In this document: positions 43,437 through 51,308 of the stretch, piece after piece | Layout: every line of letters starts with the position of its first letter | How positions within the stretch are numbered: position 1 is the first letter of the stretch | DNA from: Stenotrophomonas acidaminiphila | GTDB lineage: Bacteria; Pseudomonadota; Gammaproteobacteria; Xanthomonadales; Xanthomonadaceae | Reading direction: 5' to 3' | DNA length: 64,000 bases | Assembly: GCF_001431595.1 (NCBI RefSeq) | Contig: NZ_LDJO01000021.1 | Coordinates: 44,293 to 108,292, forward strand | The notes under the pieces: model-generated | Seen by the model: only the letters and a program-made list of their open reading frames with translations | Databases searched by the model: none | What the model was told of the DNA's origin: nothing | Program-made: the position numbers and the translations under genes

Positions 43437-44600
43437 TCACTCCGGGGCACGCAGCCGCGCCAGCAGCGAGACCAGCACGAACAACAGGCACACGGCGCCG
43501 CCGTTGTGCATCACCGCCACCGCCAGCGGCAGCGCGAGCTTGACGTTGAGCACGCCCAGGGTGACCTGCAGCAGCACCAGCACGCCCAGCGCGCTGGCCC
43601 AGCCGCGCATGCCCGGCAGGCGGAACATGCGCACCGACAGCACCAGCAGGTACACGGCCACGACCACGGCCATCATCCGGTGCGCCATCTGGATGGCGAT
43701 GCGCGAGGCGCCGTCCAGCACCCCGCCTTCGTAGTCCACGCCGATGCCGCGCCACAGGGTGAAGCCCTCGCCGTAGTTCTGCGTCGGCCACCACTGGCTC
43801 ACGCAGCGCGGGAAGTTGTCCAGCGACGCACTGCCGCCGCCGCAGGCCAGCGCGGCGTAGTTGGCGCTGACCCAGCCACCCAGCGCGATCTGCAGCACCA
43901 GCAGCGCCAGCCCCACGCGCAGCCACCAGCGCAGGCGCGGGGCCTGCGCCAGGGTGATCGGCAGGTGCGTGGCCCTCCAGGCCATCCACACCAGCAGGCC
44001 GAACAGCAGCATCCCGCCGAGCAGGTGGCCCATGACCACGATGGGCTTGAGCAGCCAGGTCACGGTCCACATGCCCAGCAGCGCCTGGAAGATCACCACC
44101 GCCAGAGTCAGCATCGCCGCGCGCGACAGGTTGGTGTTGGACCAGCGCAGCGCCGCCAGCAGCAGGATCGCCTCGCCGCCGATCGCCAGCACGCTGGAGG
44201 CGAGATGTTCGCCGCGCATGTACAGGGGGATGGCCAGCGCCACCAGCACCGAAGCGGTGACCACCTGGGCCACGCCCCGGCGGTGGCGGCGCGCGGCCAG
44301 TAACGCCAGGGTCAGCACTTCCAGGCCCAGCAGCCCGGCCAGGAAACGGTGCACCTGTTCGCGCCAGGCCTTGTGGCTTTCCAGCGGGCGGATCTCGCTG
44401 GCCACGTGCTGCGCGGCCTCCACCTGCGTCTGCGGCCAGGTGACGCGGCCATAGCAGGTCGGCCAGTCCGGGCAGCTTAGGCCGGCATCGGACAGGCGCA
44501 CGAACGAGCCGAACATGATCGTGCTCGCGGTCATGATCAGGGCGAACCACGCCAGGCGGTGGAAATTGCGGTGCAGCGCCGGACGCGCGGGGGCATTCAT
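43437..44600 (-). CDS. ctaA: Heme A synthase
   Basis: A 387-residue protein with eight helices in two four-helix bundles. Heme-ligand histidines are seen in [27 protein letters not shown] and VMHNGGAV. The extracytoplasmic CPDWPTCYG loop has the Cys pair. Family knowledge: oxidises the C8 methyl of heme O to make heme A for aa3 oxidase. It is directly followed by ctaB, so the pathway is complete here. Confidence 0.96.
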   Translation of the reverse strand: MNAPARPALHRNFHRLAWFALIMTASTIMFGSFVRLSDAGLSCPDWPTCYGRVTWPQTQVEAAQHVASEIRPLESHKAWREQVHRFLAGLLGLEVLTLALLAARRHRRGVAQVVTASVLVALAIPLYMRGEHLASSVLAIGGEAILLLAALRWSNTNLSRAAMLTLAVVIFQALLGMWTVTWLLKPIVVMGHLLGGMLLFGLLVWMAWRATHLPITLAQAPRLRWWLRVGLALLVLQIALGGWVSANYAALACGGGSASLDNFPRCVSQWWPTQNYGEGFTLWRGIGVDYEGGVLDGASRIAIQMAHRMMAVVVAVYLLVLSVRMFRLPGMRGWASALGVLVLLQVTLGVLNVKLALPLAVAVMHNGGAVCLLFVLVSLLARLRAPE

Positions 44601-44611
44601 TCGGATGGAAC

Positions 44612-45187
44612 TCACTTCAGTTTCAACAGCCTGGAAAGATCGGTGCGCAGGCCGCCCGGGTCGAAGCCGGGCGCATAACGCAGGACCACGAAGCCGTTGG
44701 GATCGATCACGTAAACCGGGATGCCGGCGGGGTCGTCCACCCCCGGCAGTTTCGCGCGCAACGCCGGCGAGGCCTGCAGCACCTTCAGCGCCGGCGAGGC
44801 CACCACCTGTTCCGGCGGCGTGCCCAGCCACAGTATCTCGACATTATCGGCGTTGTGGCCGAACAGTCGCCATACGGTGTCCAGCTGCTGCGACAAAGTG
44901 ACGCAGGCCGGCGCGCAATCGGCCGCAGGCGCCAGCAAGATGCGCCAGTGGCGGGCGGCCGGGTTCCATTCATAGGCGCTGCCGTCGGCCAGCCGCAGCT
45001 GTTCCTGGCGCAGGTCCAGCGCCGGCTCGAACAGCTGCCCGTGGTTGCGGTTCACCTGCGGCATCCAGCCGGAGAAGCGCAGGATGCCCGCCAGCGCCAT
45101 CGACCCGAAGAACATGGCGAAGATGAGCAGCAGCACGCGGCGGCCGCGCTTGCGGATGACGAGTTGTTCCGGGGTCAGGGCATTCAT
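44612..45187 (-). CDS. Sco/thioredoxin-like membrane protein of the oxidase cluster
   Basis: A 191-residue protein with one N-terminal helix (about 15-37; LLLIFAMFFGSMALAGI) and a periplasmic thioredoxin-like domain. It has a CxxxC pair (ADCAPACV), the spacing used by Sco1/SenC copper chaperones, then IPVYVIDPNGFVVLRYAPGF. The typical Sco His is not obvious. By neighbourhood, between surf1 and ctaA, a role in oxidase assembly or copper delivery is likely. ATG 45187 is preferred over 45196 because of spacing to GGGAA. Confidence 0.75.
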   Translation of the reverse strand: MNALTPEQLVIRKRGRRVLLLIFAMFFGSMALAGILRFSGWMPQVNRNHGQLFEPALDLRQEQLRLADGSAYEWNPAARHWRILLAPAADCAPACVTLSQQLDTVWRLFGHNADNVEILWLGTPPEQVVASPALKVLQASPALRAKLPGVDDPAGIPVYVIDPNGFVVLRYAPGFDPGGLRTDLSRLLKLK

Positions 45188-45214
45188 GTGCGGCATTTTC
45201 CCATGGCTTGGCGT

Positions 45215-45928
45215 TCAGCGCCCGCGGCGGCGGCGGACATGCAGCACCCCGGCGATCACCAGCACCGCCAGCGCCATGGCGAACCACTGCACCGCGTAGC
45301 CCAGATGGCGCGAAGGCGGCAGGGTGTTGGGCAGCAGGTCCAGGTCGCGGGTGTAACCCAGCGGCGAGGCCGGATCCAGCCGCAGCACCTGGCTGGCCAG
45401 CGCGGCGGCCGGCAGCTGCAACTGCGCGGCAATGGCCGCGATGTCCACGCGCGTGGCCAGCCACACCCGCGGCTGCGCGGTGGCCGCCAGCGCCGGCCCC
45501 AGCGCCAGGCCCGGCGACGGCGGCGGCGCCCACAGGCCCTGCACCTCGATCCGCCCCTGCAACGGCGCGATGCGCGGCAACTGGCGGTCGGCCGGCAAGG
45601 GCAGCCAGCCCAGATCGACCAGCACCGCGCCGGCGTCCACGCGCGCGGCCTGGTACACCTTCAGCCCGGCACGCCCGTCGCGCAGCTGGTTGTCCAGCAG
45701 CACCGTGGCCGGCAGGAACTCCAGCGTGTCATGCACCCAGTGCAGCGTTGCCGGCGCGCGCATGGCCTGCGCCAGCGCCAGACCATGGCTGCGGTCCGGC
45801 GGCGCCTGCGCCAGCAACGCCTGCTTCTCGTGCATGCGCTGCAACTGCCAGGCGCCCAGCGTGCTGAACAACGCGGCCACCGCGAGCGCCAGCAACCAGC
45901 CCAGCAGACCCGTGTGCTGTCGCGTCAT
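45215..45928 (-). CDS. SURF1-family cytochrome oxidase assembly protein
   Basis: A 237-residue protein with helices at both ends (LGWLLALAVAALFSTLGAWQL and YAVQWFAMALAVLVIAGVL) and a periplasmic domain, the SURF1 arrangement. Family signatures are LGAWQLQRM near the N terminus and PSRHLGYAVQWFAMA near the C terminus. Family knowledge: helps insert heme a into subunit I. Confidence 0.93.
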   Translation of the reverse strand: MTRQHTGLLGWLLALAVAALFSTLGAWQLQRMHEKQALLAQAPPDRSHGLALAQAMRAPATLHWVHDTLEFLPATVLLDNQLRDGRAGLKVYQAARVDAGAVLVDLGWLPLPADRQLPRIAPLQGRIEVQGLWAPPPSPGLALGPALAATAQPRVWLATRVDIAAIAAQLQLPAAALASQVLRLDPASPLGYTRDLDLLPNTLPPSRHLGYAVQWFAMALAVLVIAGVLHVRRRRGR

Positions 45929-45985
45929 GACAACGGCGCCGCGAGCGGGTGAGATAGCGACGCCTTCCCACATTTCGAGCCGTGC

Positions 45986-46204
45986 ATGAATGATTCGCTG
46001 AAGACACTGCTGGTGATCGCGTTCCTGATCGTCATCGTCTGGAATCTTGGCGCCGGGCTGTACTACCTGATGATCGACCGCGGCCAGACCAAGCGCACGG
46101 TCAACGCCCTGACCCGGCGCATCGTGCTGTCGGTGGTGCTGATCCTGCTGGTGATCCTGGGCATCTACAGCGGCTGGATCAAGCCGCACGGCGTCGGCGG
46201 CTGA
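45986..46204 (+). CDS. Twin-transmembrane protein (DUF2909)
   Basis: A 72-residue protein with two helices (LLVIAFLIVIVWNLGAGLYY and LSVVLILLVILGIYSGW) joined by a basic loop. DUF2909 proteins are usually encoded near cytochrome oxidase subunit genes. Its + orientation opposes the flanking minus-strand oxidase genes. Function is unknown; oxidase assembly is an inference from location. Confidence 0.85.
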   Translation: MNDSLKTLLVIAFLIVIVWNLGAGLYYLMIDRGQTKRTVNALTRRIVLSVVLILLVILGIYSGWIKPHGVGG

Positions 46205-46229
46205 CACCGGGCGCGTCCATGAAGTGAAC

Positions 46230-46280
46230 CAGGGAGCGGTGCGCCGGGACCCGGTCCCGATGCCCCGCTCCCTGCGTTTT
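46230..46280. terminator. Stem-loop between DUF2909 and ctaE
   Basis: CAGGGAGCGG (46230-46239) pairs with CCGCTCCCTG (46265-46274), followed by CGTTTT on the plus strand. It lies between the convergent DUF2909 and ctaE genes and may terminate both. Confidence 0.55.
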
Positions 46281-46285
46281 ACCGC

Positions 46286-47161
46286 TTACAGCACGTAGAC
46301 GAACAGGAACAGCATCAGCCACACCACGTCGACGAAGTGCCAGTACCACGCCGCGGCCTCGAAGCCGAAGTGGTTGTCGCGGGTGAAGTGGCCCTTGGCC
46401 GAACGCAGCCACATCACGATCAGCATGATCGTGCCCAGGGCCACGTGCGCACCATGGAAGCCGGTCAGCATGAAGAATGTGGAACCGTAGATGCCCGAGC
46501 CCAGGGTCAGGTTGAGCTCGCCGTAGGCGTGCATGTATTCCTCGACCTGGAAGAACAGGAACACGCAGCCCAGCAGCACGGTGGCGCCCAGCCAGATAAG
46601 CAGCTGCCTGCGGTTGCCGGCCTTGAGCGCATGGTGGGCGATGGTCAGGGTCGCGCCGGAGCTGAGCAGGATCAGCGTGTTGAGCAGCGGCAGGCCCCAC
46701 GCCGGGATGGTCTGGAACATGCCGCCGATGCCACCCGGGCCATTGCTCGGCCAGGCCGCCGAATAGCCGTCCCACAGCATTTCGTTGGTCGCCACCCCGT
46801 GGCCTTCGCCGCCCAGCCAGGGCAGGCCGTAGACGCGGGTGTAGAACAGCGCGCCGAAGAAGGCGGCGAAGAACATCACTTCCGAGAAGATGAACCAGAC
46901 CATCCCCATGCGGAACGAGCCATCGACCTGGCGGTTGTAGTTGCCGCCGACCGATTCGCGGATCACGTCGCCGAACCACAGGAACAAGGTGAACACCAGC
47001 ATCGCCAGGCCCACGAAGAAGGTCCAGCGGCCCCAACTGGCGTCGTTGAGCCAGCTGGCCACTCCGACCATCAGCACCAGCATGGAAATCGAGCCGACGA
47101 AGGGCCAGCGACTCTGGCTCGGCACGAAGTAGACGTTGGCATCAGGCGTGTTATGGGCCAT
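46286..47161 (-). CDS. ctaE: Cytochrome c oxidase subunit III
   Basis: A 291-residue seven-helix COX3. Recognised by MVWFIFSEVMFFAAFFGALF, FLFFQVEEYMHAY, GSTFFMLTGFHGAHVALGT and AAWYWHFVDVVWLMLF. Family knowledge: structural subunit of aa3 oxidase, stabilising subunit I. It starts 21 bp after ctaG. Confidence 0.97.
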   Translation of the reverse strand: MAHNTPDANVYFVPSQSRWPFVGSISMLVLMVGVASWLNDASWGRWTFFVGLAMLVFTLFLWFGDVIRESVGGNYNRQVDGSFRMGMVWFIFSEVMFFAAFFGALFYTRVYGLPWLGGEGHGVATNEMLWDGYSAAWPSNGPGGIGGMFQTIPAWGLPLLNTLILLSSGATLTIAHHALKAGNRRQLLIWLGATVLLGCVFLFFQVEEYMHAYGELNLTLGSGIYGSTFFMLTGFHGAHVALGTIMLIVMWLRSAKGHFTRDNHFGFEAAAWYWHFVDVVWLMLFLFVYVL

Positions 47162-47182
47162 GGCTTGCTTCCGGATCCGTGG

Positions 47183-47770
47183 TCAGGGGGCCGCGTGCGA
47201 CGAGCCGCCGGCCGAGGCCGGTGCCAGCTGCGCCGTCAGCGCGTCGTTCTTGAAGAAGGTGTAGGACAGGGTGATCGTGCGGACATCTGCGGGCAGGTCC
47301 GGATCGACGATGAAACGTACCGGCATCTCGCGCTGCTCGCCGGCCTGCAGGGTCTGCGCGGTGAAGCAGAAACACTCGGTCTTGTTGAAATAGCCCGACG
47401 CGCGCGCCGGTGCCACCGAGGGCACGGCGCTGCCGACCAGCGCGTGGTCGCTGTCGTTGCGGGCGAAATACAGCGCCTCGTTCAGTTCGCCCGGCACCAC
47501 GTCCATGGTCAGTTTTTCCGGATGGAAGGCCCACGGCAGCTTGGAATTGACGCCGCCATCGAACTCCACCCGCACCAGGCGCTTGACGGTGGCGGCTCCG
47601 GACGCGGCCGCCTGGCTGGCGCCGCGCTCGAGGCGGACGCCGAACACCTTCTCGCAGGCGATGCGGTACAGCGGCACCAGCGAGAACGTCAACACGAACA
47701 CGCCCAGCGCCACGCCGAGCAGCCGGACGATGCCGGCATTGCGTTCGGGCCGGGGCGCGGGCGTGGTCAA
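47183..47770 (-). CDS. ctaG: Cytochrome c oxidase assembly protein CtaG (Cox11)
   Basis: A 195-residue Cox11 with one N-terminal helix ([21 protein letters not shown]) and a periplasmic immunoglobulin-like domain. The copper-binding CxC is in [11 protein letters not shown], and the C-terminal [13 protein letters not shown] is conserved. Family knowledge: delivers Cu to the CuB site of subunit I. No ATG is available near the conserved N terminus; a TTG at 47770 overlaps the stop of the 44-residue upstream gene (TTGA), so translational coupling is likely. Confidence 0.94.
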   Translation of the reverse strand: MTTPAPRPERNAGIVRLLGVALGVFVLTFSLVPLYRIACEKVFGVRLERGASQAAASGAATVKRLVRVEFDGGVNSKLPWAFHPEKLTMDVVPGELNEALYFARNDSDHALVGSAVPSVAPARASGYFNKTECFCFTAQTLQAGEQREMPVRFIVDPDLPADVRTITLSYTFFKNDALTAQLAPASAGGSSHAAP

Positions 47771-47901
47771 TGCGCAAGCACCCCGGACAGGATGAAGCCG
47801 GCGTAGATAAGCACGGCGATCACGCCCACCACCAGCGCCGTGCGCCGCGAACGGCGGCGGCGCAGGGCCAGTTCATCGGGTTGCCAGTCGGGACGGCTCA
47901 T
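47767..47901 (-). CDS. 44-residue single-helix protein of the oxidase operon
   Basis: A small gene too short for most gene finders. It starts [20 protein letters not shown], then has one helix ([20 protein letters not shown]) and ends VLAH. It fills the gap between ctaD and ctaG: 11 bp after the ctaD stop, and its TGA overlaps the ctaG TTG start. The basic patch before the helix suggests a cytoplasmic N terminus. Similar short membrane proteins sit here in related bacteria, probably oxidase assembly or accessory factors; this function is inferred. Confidence 0.8.
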   Translation of the reverse strand: MSRPDWQPDELALRRRRSRRTALVVGVIAVLIYAGFILSGVLAH

Positions 47902-47912
47902 CGTCGCGCGCC

Positions 47913-49523
47913 TCAATGGGTCACGTCGTCGTGGGCCAGGTCACCCGGCCGGATCACCGGCGGCACGGTGAAGGTATGCGCCGGCGCCGGCGACGGCACG
48001 GTCCACTCCAGGCCCTTGGCGCTTTCCCAGGCGCGCGCCTCGGCGCGCTGGCCGCTGCGCAGCGAGGACAGCAGGATGGCGGCCATCAGGAACGGGGTGA
48101 CGAACATGCCGAACGCACCGATCGAGCTGACCAGGTTCCAGTCGGCGAACACCGGATTGTAGTCCGGGATGCGGCGCGGCATGCCGGCCAGGCCCAGGAA
48201 GTGCTGCGGGAAGAACAGCAGGTTGACGAACACCATCGTCCACCAGAAATGCACCTTGCCCCAGAACTCGTTGTACATGCGCCCGGTCCACTTCGGCCAC
48301 CAGTAGTAGACCGCGGCGATCAGCGCCAGTACCGCGCCGGTGACCAGCACGTAGTGGAAGTGCGCCACCACGAAGTAGGTGTCGTGGTACTGGAAGTCGG
48401 CCGGCACGATGGCCAGCATCAGGCCGGAGAAGCCACCGATGCTGAACAGCACCACGAAGGCGATGGAGAACAGCATCGGGGTTTCAAACGTCAGCGCGCC
48501 CTTCCACATGGTGCTGACCCAGTTGAACACCTTCACGCCGGTCGGGATCGAGATCAGCATGGTGGCGAACATGAAGTAGATCTCGCCGCCCAGCGGCATG
48601 CCCACCGTGAACATGTGGTGGGCCCACACGATGAACGACAGGAACGCGATGGCCGCGGTGGCGTACACCATCGCCTGGTAGCCGAACAGCGGCTTGCGGC
48701 TGAAGGTGGGGATGATCTCGCTGATCACGCCGAACGCCGGCAGGATCATGATGTAGACCTCGGGATGCCCGAAGAACCAGAAGATGTGCTGGTACATCAC
48801 CGGGTCGCCGCCGCCGGCGGCGTTGAAGAAGCTGGTGCCGAAGAACTTGTCGGTCAGCAGCATGGTCACCGCGCCGGCCAGCACCGGCATCACCGCGATC
48901 AGCAGGAACGCGGTGATCAGCCAGGTCCAGCAGAAGATCGGCATCTTCAGCAGGTCGATGCCCGGGGCGCGCATGTTGAGCACGGTGGCGATGATGTTGA
49001 TCGCGCCCATGATCGAACTGATGCCGGCCACGTGGATGGCGAACACGCTGAAGGCGACGTTGTAGCCGCCCTGCAGCGACAGCGGCGGGTACATGGTCCA
49101 GCCACCGGCGGGCGCGCCACCGGGCAGGAACAGGGTCAGCAGCAGCAGGGTGAAGGCCACCGGCAGCAGCCAGAACGACCAGTTGTTCATGCGCGGCAGG
49201 GCCATGTCCGGCGCGCCGATCTGCAGCGGGATCATCCAGTTGGCGAGGCCGACGAACGCCGGCATCACACCACCGAAGATCATCACCAGCGCGTGCACGG
49301 TGGTCATCTGGTTGAAGAATTCCGGCTTCATGTGCTGCAGCCCGGGCTCCATCAGCTCCAGGCGGATCAGCACCGACATGAAGGCGCCGATGATGAACAT
49401 CAGGAAGCTGAAAAGCAGGTACAGCGTACCGATGTCCTTGTGGTTGGTCGAAAAGAACCAACGCTCGAAGAAGCCTTGCCGGTGGCCGTGATGATCGGAG
49501 TGGCCCACTGCGGAGTTCGCCAT
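47913..49523 (-). CDS. ctaD: Cytochrome c oxidase subunit I
   Basis: A 536-residue twelve-helix COX1. Heme a and heme a3/CuB ligands: His in TTVHALVMIFG, FGHPEVYIMILPAFG (His-Tyr cross-link region), AHHMFTVG and FVVAHFHYVLV. Proton pathway residues appear in the same blocks. Family knowledge: catalytic subunit reducing O2 to water. It follows ctaC by 64 bp and precedes the small 44-residue gene. Confidence 0.98.
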   Translation of the reverse strand: MANSAVGHSDHHGHRQGFFERWFFSTNHKDIGTLYLLFSFLMFIIGAFMSVLIRLELMEPGLQHMKPEFFNQMTTVHALVMIFGGVMPAFVGLANWMIPLQIGAPDMALPRMNNWSFWLLPVAFTLLLLTLFLPGGAPAGGWTMYPPLSLQGGYNVAFSVFAIHVAGISSIMGAINIIATVLNMRAPGIDLLKMPIFCWTWLITAFLLIAVMPVLAGAVTMLLTDKFFGTSFFNAAGGGDPVMYQHIFWFFGHPEVYIMILPAFGVISEIIPTFSRKPLFGYQAMVYATAAIAFLSFIVWAHHMFTVGMPLGGEIYFMFATMLISIPTGVKVFNWVSTMWKGALTFETPMLFSIAFVVLFSIGGFSGLMLAIVPADFQYHDTYFVVAHFHYVLVTGAVLALIAAVYYWWPKWTGRMYNEFWGKVHFWWTMVFVNLLFFPQHFLGLAGMPRRIPDYNPVFADWNLVSSIGAFGMFVTPFLMAAILLSSLRSGQRAEARAWESAKGLEWTVPSPAPAHTFTVPPVIRPGDLAHDDVTH

Positions 49524-49587
49524 TGCAGCTATACCTCGTTATCCAGTTTCCAGGCATCGCGCCGGCAACGGCCGGCGCGCAGTGGTA

Positions 49588-50520
49588 TCAGGCGCCGGGC
49601 GCCACGGGAGCCGGTTCCGCGGCGGGCGCGGCCTCCGGCTGCGGGGCGTCGGTGGCGGGTGCGGCGGCCGGCGCGGGCTCGGTGGCCGGTGCCGGGGCGG
49701 GCTTGCGCGAGGCCAGCCAGGCCTTGAACTCGTCCTTGGACACGGCCTTGACCACGATCGGCATGAAGCCATGGTCCTTGCCGCACAGTTCGGCGCACTG
49801 GCCGCGGTACACGCCTTCCTGCTCGATGTTGGTCCAGCGCTCGTTGATGAAGCCCGGCACGGCGTCCTGCTTCCAGCCCAGTGCCGGCACCCACCACGCA
49901 TGCACCACGTCGTCGGAGGTGATCACGAAGCGGACCTTGGTATCGACCGGCAGCACCAGCGGGTTGTCCACGTCCAGCAGGTAGTGCGGGTCCGATGCCA
50001 TGGTCGGCACCGCGCCGCTCTGCCGCACCTGGTCGGACTTGCGGTCCAGGCGGCTGGTGAAGGCCACGTCCTCGCCCAGGTATTCGTACTTCCACATCCA
50101 CTGGTAGCCGGTGATCTTCACCGTCATCTCGGAGTCGCGGGTGTCGTACATGGAGATCAGCTTGGCCGTGGCCGGCCACGCCATCACCACCAGGATGATG
50201 ATCGGGATGACCGTCCAGATGACCTCGGCCTTGGTGTTGTGCGAGAACTGCGCCGCCACCGCGCCCTTGGACTTGCGGAACTTGACGATCGCGTAGGCCA
50301 TCGCGGCGAACACGATCAGGCCGATGATCGTGCACACCCACAGCGCCACCATGTGCGCGTCCCACGCCATGCGCGCGGTATGGGTGACGCCCTTGCCCAT
50401 GTTGAGCTGCCAGGGTTTCGGATCACCCGCCTGCGCCCATGCCACGGGTGCTGCCAGCGCCATCGCCGCCAGTCCCAGACCCTGCCTGCACCACACTCCC
50501 CACCTGTTGCTTTGCTTCAT
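49588..50520 (-). CDS. ctaC: Cytochrome c oxidase subunit II
   Basis: A 310-residue COX2 with signal peptide (ending PVAWAQ), two helices (CTIIGLIVFAAMAYAIVKF and IPIIILVVMAWPATAKLI) and the CuA domain. CuA ligands are in DDVVHAWWVPALG and CAELCGKDHGFMPI (Cys-x3-Cys, His, Met). There is no C-terminal cytochrome c domain; instead an Ala/Pro-rich tail of about 40 residues follows, which is longer than usual. Family knowledge: accepts electrons from cytochrome c. Confidence 0.97.
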   Translation of the reverse strand: MKQSNRWGVWCRQGLGLAAMALAAPVAWAQAGDPKPWQLNMGKGVTHTARMAWDAHMVALWVCTIIGLIVFAAMAYAIVKFRKSKGAVAAQFSHNTKAEVIWTVIPIIILVVMAWPATAKLISMYDTRDSEMTVKITGYQWMWKYEYLGEDVAFTSRLDRKSDQVRQSGAVPTMASDPHYLLDVDNPLVLPVDTKVRFVITSDDVVHAWWVPALGWKQDAVPGFINERWTNIEQEGVYRGQCAELCGKDHGFMPIVVKAVSKDEFKAWLASRKPAPAPATEPAPAAAPATDAPQPEAAPAAEPAPVAPGA

Positions 50521-50537
50521 TGCCTAGACCCTTGACG

Positions 50538-51011
50538 TCATCGGTTGCGGCCGTCACTGGCCGCGAGCAAGCCATCCAGCGTCGCCGCCAGTTCCCTGCG
50601 TTCGGCGGGCGCGAGGAGACTCCCCACTTCGACCCGCTTTCCGCTGGAGACCAGCACGACCCGTTCGTCCTCGATCACCAGGCGCACCCAGTAGGGGTGG
50701 GCACGGAAGACCGGCGGACATCCGGCTGCGGGAATCACTTCCACGCAGTCCGGTCCAACCCGGATCTCTTCCCGGCGTTCGCCGCTGCGCCATGACGCGT
50801 GCAGGGCAGCTCCCACCAGGAAGCAATGCAATAGCGCGAAGACCGGGGCGAAAACGTTTCCAGACAGCCAACCCAGGCCTGCGGAAAACGCCATCAACCC
50901 TGCCAGCGCGATGAACAACAGGACGAACTGCCGGGCGCTGAGTGCCCGTGGGGGATGCAGCACCAGCTGCGCACGTGAGCCGTCGGAAACCAGCCGAAGC
51001 ATCTCGATCAT
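50538..51011 (-). CDS. DUF2244 membrane protein
   Basis: A 157-residue protein with two adjacent helices (FVLLFIALAGLMAFSAGLGW and FAPVFALLHCFLVGAALH) and a C-terminal cytoplasmic beta domain (VGPDCVEVIP, PYWVRLVIEDERVVLVSSGK). This is the DUF2244 arrangement; the family is often linked to cytochrome oxidase genes. The ATG at 51011 (MIEMLRLV) gives the usual length. It is 17 bp before ctaC, so it leads the oxidase operon. Function unknown. Confidence 0.85.
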   Translation of the reverse strand: MIEMLRLVSDGSRAQLVLHPPRALSARQFVLLFIALAGLMAFSAGLGWLSGNVFAPVFALLHCFLVGAALHASWRSGERREEIRVGPDCVEVIPAAGCPPVFRAHPYWVRLVIEDERVVLVSSGKRVEVGSLLAPAERRELAATLDGLLAASDGRNR

Positions 51012-51143
51012 GTCGCAACCGCGTCCGTACCGCGGAAAACGGGTTCGATGGTAGCCCCGCCCAATCACCCCGGCAAGCTCTCATTCATCATTGTTGTGAT
51101 TGCTGCACTGCACACCCGATTTCCACCCGCACCGAATCGACAT

Positions 51144-51199
51144 CGGCAATAAATTTGCCGGATTCGGCACAAACTTGCGGAAACCGACAAATTGCACCG
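51144..51199. promoter_or_regulatory. Three helically phased CGGCA-type palindromes before putA
   Basis: CGGCAATAAATTTGCCG (51144-51160), CGGCACAAACTTGCGG (51165-51180) and CCGACAAATTGCACCG (51184-51199) start 21 and 19 bp apart, about two helix turns each. The first is a perfect palindrome with 6-bp arms. This arrangement is typical of Lrp/AsnC-type regulators, which often control proline dehydrogenase genes (PutR). The stretch is locally AT-rich and lies about 110 bp before the putA start. Confidence 0.6.
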
Positions 51200-51308
51200 A
51201 ACCCCACGCGTGCCAATGGTTCCGCCACTCCGGACAGCCGCCCGAAGGGCTGGGAAATTCGTCGCCAGGGATTAAAATGGCCGAATCCCAACGTGTCCCG
51301 ATGTGGTC

